In this document: positions 1 to 8,363 of the stretch, in pieces
Position numbering within the stretch: position 1 is the stretch's first letter
Layout of the letters: every line of letters begins with the position of its first letter
Source: SAT2750 sp963581185
GTDB lineage: Bacteria > Planctomycetota > Planctomycetia > Pirellulales > Pirellulaceae
Direction of reading: 5' to 3'
Assembly: GCA_963581185.1 (NCBI GenBank)
Contig: CAUZOB010000049.1
Location: 1-27,051 of the forward strand
Length of the DNA: 27,051 nucleotides
The notes under the pieces: model-generated
Seen by the model: only the letters and a program-made list of their open reading frames with translations
What the model was told of the DNA's origin: nothing
Database searches by the model: none
Translations under genes and position numbers: made by a program

Positions 1-883
1 GGCCCGCCAGGTGCCACCCTTTGTGCAGGTCGGAACGATCAGCAGCCCCCGCTATGGCCAGCCAGGTTTCGGTGGATTCCTGGGCCACGCCTATGATCCT
101 TATGTCGTCGACGATCCCAACAGCAGTAGCTTCAAGGTGGACGCTTTCAGTGTCCCCGAGAATATCGATGTGGGGCGGCTGTCGGATCGCCGTGGCCTGC
201 TGAGTGCGCTCGACCTGTTCCAGGCGCGGGTGGAGAGAAAGTTGCCAAGCGCAGAGACCCACGACAAGTTTACCCAGCAGGCTTTCTCGATGATCACCTC
301 CGAGAAAGCCAAGAATGCTTTTGACATTCAGCAGGAACAGGACGTTGTCAGGGATGCCTATGGTCGCAATCGTGTTGGCCAGGGAATGTTACTGGCTCGC
401 CGACTGGTCGAAGCGGGTGTCAGGTTTGTCACCGTCAAGGGATATATTCGCTACGGCTGGGACCACCACCCCGAGGTTTTCCCACGCTTGCGCACCGAGG
501 TGCCCGCCTATGAGCAGGGATATGCCGCACTCCTTAATGACCTTGCCGAGCGTGGCATGATGGACAACACGCTGGTGATCACGGCTGGCGAATTCGGCAG
601 GACTCCACGACTGAATACCGACTCACGTGGCCCGGGCCGCGACCATTGGAATCGCGCCTTCAGCCTCACGCTTGGTGGCGGCGGTATCAAGACAGGCATC
701 GTGCTCGGCGCCACCGACAAGCATGCCGGGGAGATAACCGAGCGACCCGTGTCCGTGCCCGACTTTGCCGCCACCGTCTACCACGCTCTCGGCATGAAAA
801 AGGACTTTATCTCGCAGACACCATCAGGCCGACCTGTGGAAGCCTTGCCCGAGGGGAACCTGGTACCAGAATTGATTAGTTAG
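1..883 (+). CDS. DUF1501 family protein (5' end outside window)
   Basis: This is the C-terminal part of a DUF1501 protein; the frame is open from the left edge (first whole codon at base 2), so the true start lies outside and the GTG at 11 should not be taken as a start. DUF1501 belongs to the alkaline-phosphatase/sulfatase-like fold group and no reaction is established for it. Visible family blocks, in order, are an AYGR...ARRLVEAGV segment, a GWDHH segment with candidate metal-binding histidines, GEFGRTP, GRDHW, and GATDKHAGE near the end. The C-terminus ELIS resembles the short hydrophobic ends of the other copies. It lies 26 bases upstream of the ATG of a second DUF1501 gene on the same strand, so the two are probably cotranscribed. 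The Tat signal expected at the N-terminus cannot be seen here. Confidence 0.93.
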   Translation, partial: ARQVPPFVQVGTISSPRYGQPGFGGFLGHAYDPYVVDDPNSSSFKVDAFSVPENIDVGRLSDRRGLLSALDLFQARVERKLPSAETHDKFTQQAFSMITSEKAKNAFDIQQEQDVVRDAYGRNRVGQGMLLARRLVEAGVRFVTVKGYIRYGWDHHPEVFPRLRTEVPAYEQGYAALLNDLAERGMMDNTLVITAGEFGRTPRLNTDSRGPGRDHWNRAFSLTLGGGGIKTGIVLGATDKHAGEITERPVSVPDFAATVYHALGMKKDFISQTPSGRPVEALPEGNLVPELIS

Positions 884-909
884 CAGACCGACGAGGGTTG
901 AAGAGGATC

Positions 910-2367
910 ATGAGCCAGAGCATACCAAGACGAGAGACAGAGCTGAATTCGCCACACGGCGGCATTCGCCAGGCGATCAATCGCCGCACGATGCTGGTCG
1001 CTGGCGGTTTATCCTTTTGCGGTATGAGTCTGCCCCAGCTTGTCCAGGCTGCACCCCCCACGGCCAACGGCAAGGCCCGTTCAACTATCTTGATCTGGCT
1101 CAGCGGCGGTGCCTCGCATATCGATACCTGGGATATGAAGCCAGCCGCGCCGGAAAACGTCCGCGGGCCGTTTCAGGCCAAGCCGACGTCCGCTGCAGGC
1201 CTTTCCTTGTGTGAGCACCTGCCGATGCTGGCCAAGCAGGCCCATCACCTGGCGGTGGTACGCTCGCTGGGTCATTTCCGCCGCGGCACGGGTGATCACC
1301 ATGCAGGCTATTACTACAACCTGACCGGGCACCGCCCCGATCCCAGTTTTCCGCAGCTGCTGAATGACCGCAAGCCGCGACCCTCCGACTGGCCAGCGAT
1401 CGGTACTGTGGTTGGTCACAAGTCGCCACCTCACCCCTACCTGCCCCAGACAATCACCTTGCCGATGAAGCCGGGGGCCCCGCAATACACGCGACCGGGT
1501 CAATTCGCAGCCCGGCTGGGTGTGGAACACGATCCGCTTTACGTGATGGGCGATGCGGATGATCCGCTACAGTTTGCTGCACCTGCCATTGAGCTGACCG
1601 GCGAAATGTCTGTCGACCGCCTGCAATCCCGTCGCGCGTTACTGGATGAACTCAACCGATCAGAGCAGGCGTTTGACCAGGTTGCCAGTGTCAACACACT
1701 GCAAAAATTTCAGCAGAAGGCTTTCTCGCTGCTGGGATCGAACCGCACGAAGGCCGCTTTTGACATCTCCAGCGAGCCAGAGTCCGTACGCGAGCGATAC
1801 GGCAATACTCACAACGGCATGAGCATGCTGATGGCCCGTCGACTGGTCGAAGCGGGCGTCCCCTTTGTGAGTGTATTCTGGAAGGGGAACAAGAAGCTGG
1901 CGGAGGCCAAGAACTGTAAGAGTGGAGGTGGCTGGGACACTCATGGCAACAATTTTGTCTGCCTCAAGGAGGTCCTGCTGCCAGAACTGGACCGCTGTTT
2001 TTCCGCACTGCTGGAAGATCTCGAGCAGCGAGGCTTACTGGACCAGACACTGCTGACGGTCAACAGCGAAATGGGTCGCAAGCCGACGATTGGCGACCCG
2101 CGCAGCGGCGGCGAAAAGGGCCAGGGCCGCGATCACTGGACACACGCCATGTCGGTGTTATTTGCTGGAGGCGGAATTCAAGGTGGCCAGGCCTACGGCA
2201 GGTCGGACAAGCATGCTGCCTATCCCGCAGATCTTCCCGTCGCGCCGGAAGACATCGCCAAGACGATCTACCACTCGATGGGAATCGACGACCTGACGGC
2301 TGTCGACAAGGGGGGTCGGCCCTACAACCTGATGGCCGAGGGCAAGCCGATCCTCGAGCTGTTCTAG
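910..2367 (+). CDS. DUF1501 family protein, Tat-exported
   Basis: A full-length DUF1501 protein of about 485 residues. A twin-arginine signal is visible near residue 30 (INRRTMLVAGG followed by a hydrophobic stretch and an AxA-like site), so it should be exported folded. Family blocks include WLSGGASHIDTWDMKP, GDHHAGYYYN, ARRLVEAGVPFVSV, GWDTHGNN, SEMGRKP (in place of the usual GEFGRTP), GRDHWTHA and GRSDKHAAYP. Start choice: I prefer the ATG at 910. An AAGAGG lies only three bases before it and a GAGGG twelve bases before it. A TTG at 898 would add four residues but abuts the GAGGG directly. It follows the previous DUF1501 gene closely and precedes the large PQQ protein by 102 bases. The SEMGRKP change shows this copy has diverged from the neighbouring ones; its function is unknown. 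Confidence 0.94.
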   Translation: MSQSIPRRETELNSPHGGIRQAINRRTMLVAGGLSFCGMSLPQLVQAAPPTANGKARSTILIWLSGGASHIDTWDMKPAAPENVRGPFQAKPTSAAGLSLCEHLPMLAKQAHHLAVVRSLGHFRRGTGDHHAGYYYNLTGHRPDPSFPQLLNDRKPRPSDWPAIGTVVGHKSPPHPYLPQTITLPMKPGAPQYTRPGQFAARLGVEHDPLYVMGDADDPLQFAAPAIELTGEMSVDRLQSRRALLDELNRSEQAFDQVASVNTLQKFQQKAFSLLGSNRTKAAFDISSEPESVRERYGNTHNGMSMLMARRLVEAGVPFVSVFWKGNKKLAEAKNCKSGGGWDTHGNNFVCLKEVLLPELDRCFSALLEDLEQRGLLDQTLLTVNSEMGRKPTIGDPRSGGEKGQGRDHWTHAMSVLFAGGGIQGGQAYGRSDKHAAYPADLPVAPEDIAKTIYHSMGIDDLTAVDKGGRPYNLMAEGKPILELF

Positions 2368-2469
2368 GCCGACTCGTCTGCTCAATCACTGCCTGGGCAG
2401 GTTGCTATCGGATACAGTAGAGCTTGGCTTTACTTCTCCATCCGGACTCCGCAGAAACAGCGGTCACTC

Positions 2470-5400
2470 ATGATTTTTCAGCGCCCCCTGGCAATCCTGG
2501 CCCTCGTCTTCCTGTGCAATCCGGGGCTGCTGTCGGCACAATCGCCCGAGCAGCAGTCTGCGGCAATCTACAAACTGAGTGGCCTGCAGGGTGGCTTTGT
2601 CGTACACGTCGACTGTGGCAGCGGCGAGTTGGCCGGTGTTCTCGGCCGCCAACAGCAATACCAGGTTCATGGCCTGGTGACCGAAGAGAGCCAACTGGCT
2701 GCGGCCCGCGCACACATTCGTTCAACCGGTCGATATGGACCGGTGGCGATTGACCAGCTGCACGACGGCCGGCTGCCGTACATCGACAACATGGTCAACC
2801 TGCTGATCATCGAGGAGGGTGACCAGCTGCTGGCTGGCGAGCCGATGCGAGTGCTGGCACCAGGCGGCGTACTCCTGACCCGCGCCGGCGATAGCTGGGA
2901 AAAGCAAGTCAAGCCGCGACCGGACAATATCGACGACTGGACTCACTACCTGCATGACGCCAGCGGCAACGCGGTGGCCCACGATGATGTGGTCGGGCCA
3001 CCACGCCACATGCAATGGCTGGGTAGCCCCCGCTGGTCACGGCACCACGATCGCATGGCCAGCATGAGTGCACTGGTTTCATCCAACGGGCGGATCTTCT
3101 ACATCATGGACGAGGGGTCGCGGATCTCGATTCAGCTGCCAGCCAAGTGGTCGCTGATTGCCCGCGATGCCTTTAATGGAACAATTCTCTGGAAACGGAA
3201 GATCGATCGCTGGCAGAATCACCTCTTTCCTCTCAAGAGCGGGCCGACGCAACTGGCCAGGCGACTGGTCGCCGATGGCGACCGGGTGTTTGTGACGCTC
3301 GGACTGCAGGCCCCGCTGCTCTGCCTCGACGCTGCGACGGGCGAGACAATTCGCAGCTACCCGGAAACGAAGACCAGTGAGGAAGTGATCTACAGCGATG
3401 ATATCCTGCTGTCAGTGGTGACTCGCAAGCCCCCCCAGCTGACCGACTTCGTTCCCAAATTCAACGTCGGTGACCAGGCTCGAGTCCGCAACGAGATTCA
3501 CTGGGATGCCCTGCCGCGAGAGCTGGTCGCCGTAAATGCCAGCAGCGGTGAGCTGCTCTGGACAAAAGAGACCGTGGTCGCTCCTCTCTCACTTGCCACC
3601 CGGGCGGGCCATGTCCTGTTTCACGACGGCAGCAAAGTGATCTGCCTGGATCGTGCCACTGGAAAACAGCTCTGGACCTCTGAGCCAGCTGGGCGGCCTG
3701 ACAAGGTTACTTTCAATTTCGGACCACGGCTGGTGATCTACAAGGATGTCGTGTTGTACGCCGGCGGCGATCGCCAGATGCACGCTTTTGACCTGGCCAG
3801 TGGGACACGTCTGTGGTCCGCCGTGCATGCCCAGTCGGGTTACCAGTCTCCGGAAGATCTCCTTGTCTCCGGCGGCCTGGTCTGGACAGCTCCCACCACA
3901 CGCACCGGCGACAGCGGCGTGTTTACCGGTCGCGACCCCCGCACGGGTGAAGTCAAATCCCAGTTTGCGCCCAACGTGGAGACCTACTGGTTTCATCACC
4001 GTTGCTATATTTCCAAGGCCACGGACAAGTTCCTGCTGACGTCACGTACCGGTGTTGAGTTTGTTGATCCAAGTCAGCAGGATTGGGAAATCCACCACTG
4101 GGTCCGCGGCGGCTGCCTGTATGGCATCATGCCCTCCAACGGCCTGATCTACGCCCCACCCCATGATTGCTTCTGTTATCCAGAAGCCAAGCTGTACGGG
4201 CTGAATGTACTTGCCCCTGCCTCCTCGACTCGGATCCCCTCAAAAGCCCTGCCGGGCGATCAACGGCTGGTGCGGGGGCCCGCTTTCGGCGCGGTGGATG
4301 TACTGCAACCCGAGCCGGGCGATTGGCCTACTTTTCGCGGTGACAATTCACGCAGTGGATTCACGCGGACATCGGTGGCCAGTGAGCTTGTACCAGGCTG
4401 GGAATCGACACTGGGTGGCAAGCTCAGCAGCGTGGCAGTCGCCAACGGTCTGGTCTACGTGGCCCAGGTTGAAACGCATACGGTACACGCACTGGACGCG
4501 ACAACTGGAGAGACCGCCTGGAGTTTCACGGCGGGAGGTCGAGTCGATTCACCCCCCACGATCTACCAGGGCCAGGCAATTTTCGGATCGGCAGATGGCT
4601 GGGTTTATTGCCTCAGGGCCAGTGACGGCCAGCTAGCCTGGCGATTCCGCGCCGCGCCACGGGACCAGCGGCTGATGTCCTTTGAACAACTGGAATCGGT
4701 CTGGCCGGTCCATGGCAACGTGCTGGTGCTGGATGGGATCGCCTATTTCGTGGCTGGCCGATCCAACTTTCTTGACGGAGGACTCCGCTTCTACCGGCTC
4801 GATATGGACGGCGGAGCGCTGCTGTCCGAGCAGATTGTCGGCGATACGGACCCAGAGACAGGCGAGAACCTGCAGGATCGCGTGCAGGTACTCAATATGC
4901 CAGCCGGGCTGCCTGACATTCTTTCCAGTGACGGCAGCTTTGTGTACATGCGGTCACAACGCTTTGACCTGAACGGTGAACGCCAGGAAATCGGCCCCGT
5001 GTCGGGAAAACCCCCGGAACAGGGCGCGGCGCAAAAAGGTACCGGTGTCCATCTCTTTTCGCCAGCAGGGTATCTCGACGGGTCGTACTTTCATCGTAGC
5101 TACTGGGTCTACGGCAAGAACTTCGCCGGCGGCCACGCGGGCTATTACCAGGCCGGCAAGTATGCTCCCTCGGGACGCCTGATCGTCAGTGACCAGGAGA
5201 GAATTTATGGGTTTGGTCGCAAGCCGCAATACCTGCGCTGGACAACCACCATGGAACACCAGGTGTTTGCCACCAGCAAGGATGCGCCTGACGCGCCGGC
5301 GCCGGCTGCCGGCGGTGGCAGCATGGTGCGAGTTGCCAAGTCCAAGAGCCTCAACCCGGCTGGCACGGCGTTGGCTGTCGAAGCCTGGGTCCAGGCGGCC

Positions 5401-6321
5401 AAGGCGAATGGCGTGATTGTTGCCCGTGGCGGACCTGCCGATGGTTATGCACTGGTCGTTAAGGGTGGCCGGCCACAGTTCATGCTGCGTGCCGAGAACA
5501 CGCTCACGACCGTCACCGGGCCCAAGTCCATCGCTGGCGACTGGGCTCACCTGGTGGGCGTGCTGACCGAGGACAAGCAACTCAAGCTCTATGTCAACGG
5601 GCAACTGGCTGGTTCAGGCAAGGTACCGAATTTTATCCAGGCCGACCCAATCCAGTCACTTGAGATCGGTGCGGATGACCTGAGTGCTGTCGGCAACTAT
5701 ACCTCGCCCTATCCCTTTACCGGCCTGATCGACGAGGTGCGGATTTACCATGGTACTGTCTCGGCCAAGGATGTGGCGGGCAGGTTCCAGGACCAGCAGG
5801 CCACAGTGGAAACTGCCAGCCTGGTCTTCTCCGCTTCATTTGATAAGGGTGACGCAAAGGACGTCTCTGGAAATGAAAACCACGGTCAGCTGGCAGGCGT
5901 CAGCCCGGCAGCCGGCAAGTTTGGCAAATCACTTCGCTTCGCCGGTCGCGGCGGACGCACGACCGGGACCTTCGTTAAGTTTGACTGGACCCGTGACCTG
6001 CCGCTTTATGTCCAGGCAATGGTGCTGGCCGACAAGTCGCTGTTTGTCTGTGGGCCACCTGACTTGCTCAATGATGAAGAAACGCTGAAGAGAATCATGG
6101 CCCGCGATCCGGATGTGGAGCAAGAGCTGCAGCGACAGGACAGGGTTCTGGAAGGCAGCGAGGGAGCCCCGCTGATGGTCATCTCGACTGTGAATGGGGA
6201 AGCTCAAGAGGTGATGACGCTGGAGCATTTACCGGTCTGGGATGGCATGGCTGCGGCCAATGGCAAACTCTATATCGCCACCAGAGGAGGTACGGTTATC
6301 TGCCTGGAGAGTACCAAGTAG
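2470..6321 (+). CDS. Secreted methyltransferase-like / PQQ-propeller / LamG fusion protein
   Basis: A 1283-residue exported protein. A Sec signal peptide covers about residues 1-24 (cleavage after LLSAQ likely). Residues 40-140 look like a Rossmann methyltransferase core: a glycine-rich loop HVDCGSGELA (46-55), a PYIDNMVNLL motif (103-112) and RVLAPGGVLL (127-136). The acidic residue expected after the second strand for binding SAM ribose is not evident (HGLVTEE). A conserved-looking DDWTHYLHDASGN block (155-167) leads into PQQ-type beta-propeller blades (LDAATGETIRSY, LDRATGKQLWTSE, DATTGETAWSF and others) to about residue 945. A LamG/concanavalin-like domain occupies about 945-1110 (FTGLIDEVRIYHGTVS at its end), then a LamG-start-like segment (1118-1160), then a final propeller segment ending AAANGKLYIATRGG. 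The LamG part therefore seems inserted in the propeller. Role unknown; polysaccharide or surface binding is an inference from LamG. Confidence 0.9.
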   Translation: MIFQRPLAILALVFLCNPGLLSAQSPEQQSAAIYKLSGLQGGFVVHVDCGSGELAGVLGRQQQYQVHGLVTEESQLAAARAHIRSTGRYGPVAIDQLHDGRLPYIDNMVNLLIIEEGDQLLAGEPMRVLAPGGVLLTRAGDSWEKQVKPRPDNIDDWTHYLHDASGNAVAHDDVVGPPRHMQWLGSPRWSRHHDRMASMSALVSSNGRIFYIMDEGSRISIQLPAKWSLIARDAFNGTILWKRKIDRWQNHLFPLKSGPTQLARRLVADGDRVFVTLGLQAPLLCLDAATGETIRSYPETKTSEEVIYSDDILLSVVTRKPPQLTDFVPKFNVGDQARVRNEIHWDALPRELVAVNASSGELLWTKETVVAPLSLATRAGHVLFHDGSKVICLDRATGKQLWTSEPAGRPDKVTFNFGPRLVIYKDVVLYAGGDRQMHAFDLASGTRLWSAVHAQSGYQSPEDLLVSGGLVWTAPTTRTGDSGVFTGRDPRTGEVKSQFAPNVETYWFHHRCYISKATDKFLLTSRTGVEFVDPSQQDWEIHHWVRGGCLYGIMPSNGLIYAPPHDCFCYPEAKLYGLNVLAPASSTRIPSKALPGDQRLVRGPAFGAVDVLQPEPGDWPTFRGDNSRSGFTRTSVASELVPGWESTLGGKLSSVAVANGLVYVAQVETHTVHALDATTGETAWSFTAGGRVDSPPTIYQGQAIFGSADGWVYCLRASDGQLAWRFRAAPRDQRLMSFEQLESVWPVHGNVLVLDGIAYFVAGRSNFLDGGLRFYRLDMDGGALLSEQIVGDTDPETGENLQDRVQVLNMPAGLPDILSSDGSFVYMRSQRFDLNGERQEIGPVSGKPPEQGAAQKGTGVHLFSPAGYLDGSYFHRSYWVYGKNFAGGHAGYYQAGKYAPSGRLIVSDQERIYGFGRKPQYLRWTTTMEHQVFATSKDAPDAPAPAAGGGSMVRVAKSKSLNPAGTALAVEAWVQAAKANGVIVARGGPADGYALVVKGGRPQFMLRAENTLTTVTGPKSIAGDWAHLVGVLTEDKQLKLYVNGQLAGSGKVPNFIQADPIQSLEIGADDLSAVGNYTSPYPFTGLIDEVRIYHGTVSAKDVAGRFQDQQATVETASLVFSASFDKGDAKDVSGNENHGQLAGVSPAAGKFGKSLRFAGRGGRTTGTFVKFDWTRDLPLYVQAMVLADKSLFVCGPPDLLNDEETLKRIMARDPDVEQELQRQDRVLEGSEGAPLMVISTVNGEAQEVMTLEHLPVWDGMAAANGKLYIATRGGTVICLESTK

Positions 6322-6358
6322 AGTCCCTTGCAGCGGGCCTGTCGGCTGAATCCGATTT

Positions 6359-6823
6359 TCAGCTGATCGGATCGTCGATGCGGATCGTCCCGCCCTCGAC
6401 TACCTGGGCGCGTAAGCCGCCGCGGTGTACGAGGGACGCTCGAATACCCTCAAAGGTTAACTTCTCAAGGTGCCCACATGGTTCACAGAGTCGAATTCCC
6501 TTGAGCAGCACGTCGCCGACACGGAATTCCTGGCCCACCATGTGATTCAGAGCGAGTCCACGAGTTAGCAGATTCCGGCGCGAGTCGCGGTGAGCAATCT
6601 GCAGGTCGTACTCGCGGCCGGCAGCCTGCAATGCTTCCTCTTCAATCAGCGTGACTTCCTGATCAGGCTCGATCGCCTCTCCATCCTGGAAAGTGCCACT
6701 CAAATTCGCATACCGATCGCCGACAAGTCCATGGCCCGCGATCGCCTCGACTAGCTCGACCGGCTCCATCTGGGCAGCCCCGTCCGAGCTGATACAGATT
6801 CCAACCAGTCTCGCTTCAGCCAT
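6359..6823 (-). CDS. MOSC domain-containing protein
   Basis: A 154-residue cytoplasmic protein matching the MOSC domain (the C-terminal domain of molybdenum cofactor sulfurases and the YiiM/YuaD group). Diagnostic features are the opening VGICIS strand, GLVGDRY (residues 33-39), the core RRNLLTRGLALNHMVG, and LCEPCGHLEKL, whose cysteines correspond to the conserved MOSC cysteine region. The closing HRGGLRAQVVEGGTIR also fits. The length equals a single stand-alone MOSC domain. MOSC proteins handle molybdenum cofactor sulfur or use it for reduction; the substrate cannot be told here. The start has an AGAGGA nine bases upstream. It lies 32 bases downstream of a DUF1501 gene on the same strand and is probably the last gene of that operon. 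It converges with the plus-strand PQQ gene, leaving only 37 bases between the stops. Confidence 0.9.
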   Translation of the reverse strand: MAEARLVGICISSDGAAQMEPVELVEAIAGHGLVGDRYANLSGTFQDGEAIEPDQEVTLIEEEALQAAGREYDLQIAHRDSRRNLLTRGLALNHMVGQEFRVGDVLLKGIRLCEPCGHLEKLTFEGIRASLVHRGGLRAQVVEGGTIRIDDPIS

Positions 6824-6855
6824 CGAACGTCGTCCTCTCGTGAAAACCTGCCGGG

Positions 6856-8250
6856 CTAGACAAGTTCGGGAATCAAGCGACCGCCCTCAGTGACGATTGG
6901 CACCGGCCGACCTGAGCGGTTGATCCAATGCGAGTCAAGATCGATATCCAGATGTCGGAACGTGGTCGCGGCCAGATCCTGGGGCCGTACCTTACCCGAC
7001 TGGATCGTACCCCCGTGGGCATCGCTGCTGCCGATCACCTGTCCGCAGGGAAGTCCGCCGCCTGCCATGACCATCGACATGATCGGTGTCCAGTGATGGC
7101 GGCCATTCTGTTCGTTGATTTTCGGTGTACGTCCGAACTCACCCATCATCAGGACGAGCGTGGAGTCCAGCAGACCGCGCTCGTCGAGGTCATTCACGAG
7201 GGCATAAAGTGCCTGGTCGACGCGTGGCATGAGTGGCTTGAGTCCCTTCTCGATACCCATCCAGCGGACATCATCACCATGGTGGTCAAAGTATCCCCAG
7301 GCACCGCTGACCAGCACAAAGGATGTGCCAGCTTCGACCAGACGACGAGCCAGCAGGGCTTTTTCGCCAACACTGGCGCGACCGTAGGCATCGCGAGTTG
7401 CCGCGGATTCCTGTTCGATGTCAAACGCCTTCTGGACCTGACCGGAGAGCACCATCTCGATTGCCTGCTGGGTATTTCGATCGAACCTGTTCAGCAGATC
7501 TTCCTTGTCGAGCCCGCGCTGCAATCGATCGACCTGCCGCTGGAGGTCACGACGATTTTGCAGACGGTCGAGCGAGACACCCTTGGGCAAGTCAAACTTG
7601 TCCGCCAGTTCCAGGCCCTTGACCGGTTCGTATTTTGAGCTGAGTTCGCCGGCACCATAGACATCGGAGGTCCAGCTATTGGCCAGGCCAATGAAAGCTG
7701 GCAGGGCGGGATTGTTGGGGCCTCGCAGCAGCGAGACAAGACTTCCCATCGAGGGATATCCGCCGCCATCGCGACCGTCGTTGGTACGTCGTGCCAGCGG
7801 GTTGCCAGCCTGCATGGTAATCGGCGTGTGATTACTGGCGCTGCAGTCGACCGCACGCAGGATATTCAGCTTATGAGCGATCGAGGCCTGCAGGGGGAGG
7901 TGTTCGGCGAAGCGAACACCTGGCAGCGAGGTTGGGATTGTGCCAAAGGGGCCTCGGACTTCGGGTGGCGCGTGAGGCTTCGGGTCCCACATATCCAGCT
8001 GGCTGGGACCGCCCGACAGCCAGAACAGGATGACTGACTTGTTGGCCGCACTGGCAGCCGCCTGGGCTTGTCGAAGTTGCAGCAGCTGGGGCAGCGTCAT
8101 ACCGCCGACGCCAGCCAGACCGGTCTGCAGGAACCAGCGCCGCGAGCCGACTTTGATCAGGTCGTTAGTAGCAGGTGCAAAAGGTGAACGGCCGCTCAGA
8201 GCCAGGTGCTCGTGGTCGTGTTCTTGCTGGCAGGACGTGCGTTCGCTCAT
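6856..8250 (-). CDS. DUF1501 family protein, Tat-exported
   Basis: A complete 464-residue DUF1501 protein. A clear twin-arginine signal, SRRWFLQTGLAGVGG, starts near residue 36 and is followed by a hydrophobic run and an alanine-rich cleavage region. The long pre-Tat leader contains several histidines (HDHEH). Family blocks are FWLSGGPSQLDMWDPKP, DAYGRASVGEKALLARRLVEAG, YFDHHGDD, GEFGRTPKIN, GRHHWTPI and GSSDAHGG. The usual GRDHW block reads GRHHW here, so the aspartate is replaced by histidine. A GAGG lies seven bases before the ATG and supports the start. It sits between a PQQ lipoprotein gene (113 bases upstream) and a MOSC gene (32 bases downstream) on the same strand. The fold resembles sulfatases and alkaline phosphatases, but no reaction is known. 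Confidence 0.95.
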   Translation of the reverse strand: MSERTSCQQEHDHEHLALSGRSPFAPATNDLIKVGSRRWFLQTGLAGVGGMTLPQLLQLRQAQAAASAANKSVILFWLSGGPSQLDMWDPKPHAPPEVRGPFGTIPTSLPGVRFAEHLPLQASIAHKLNILRAVDCSASNHTPITMQAGNPLARRTNDGRDGGGYPSMGSLVSLLRGPNNPALPAFIGLANSWTSDVYGAGELSSKYEPVKGLELADKFDLPKGVSLDRLQNRRDLQRQVDRLQRGLDKEDLLNRFDRNTQQAIEMVLSGQVQKAFDIEQESAATRDAYGRASVGEKALLARRLVEAGTSFVLVSGAWGYFDHHGDDVRWMGIEKGLKPLMPRVDQALYALVNDLDERGLLDSTLVLMMGEFGRTPKINEQNGRHHWTPIMSMVMAGGGLPCGQVIGSSDAHGGTIQSGKVRPQDLAATTFRHLDIDLDSHWINRSGRPVPIVTEGGRLIPELV

Positions 8251-8363
8251 GTTCTGGCCTCGACAATGTCCATCATCCTCGTCTTATTATCCCCATGATA
8301 ACGTCGTCGACACGCGCCGTCTGCAGAGATTAAGCGAAAGGCGACAATTGCCTCAGCCAGCGG

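Noticed and set aside
6345..6371. Two alternative weak hairpins (GCTGAA/TTCAGC and TCCGAT/ATCGGA) at the end of the PQQ-LamG gene
   Set aside because: Six-base stems with moderate G+C and no following T run on either strand; they overlap the MOSC stop. Not enough to call a terminator.
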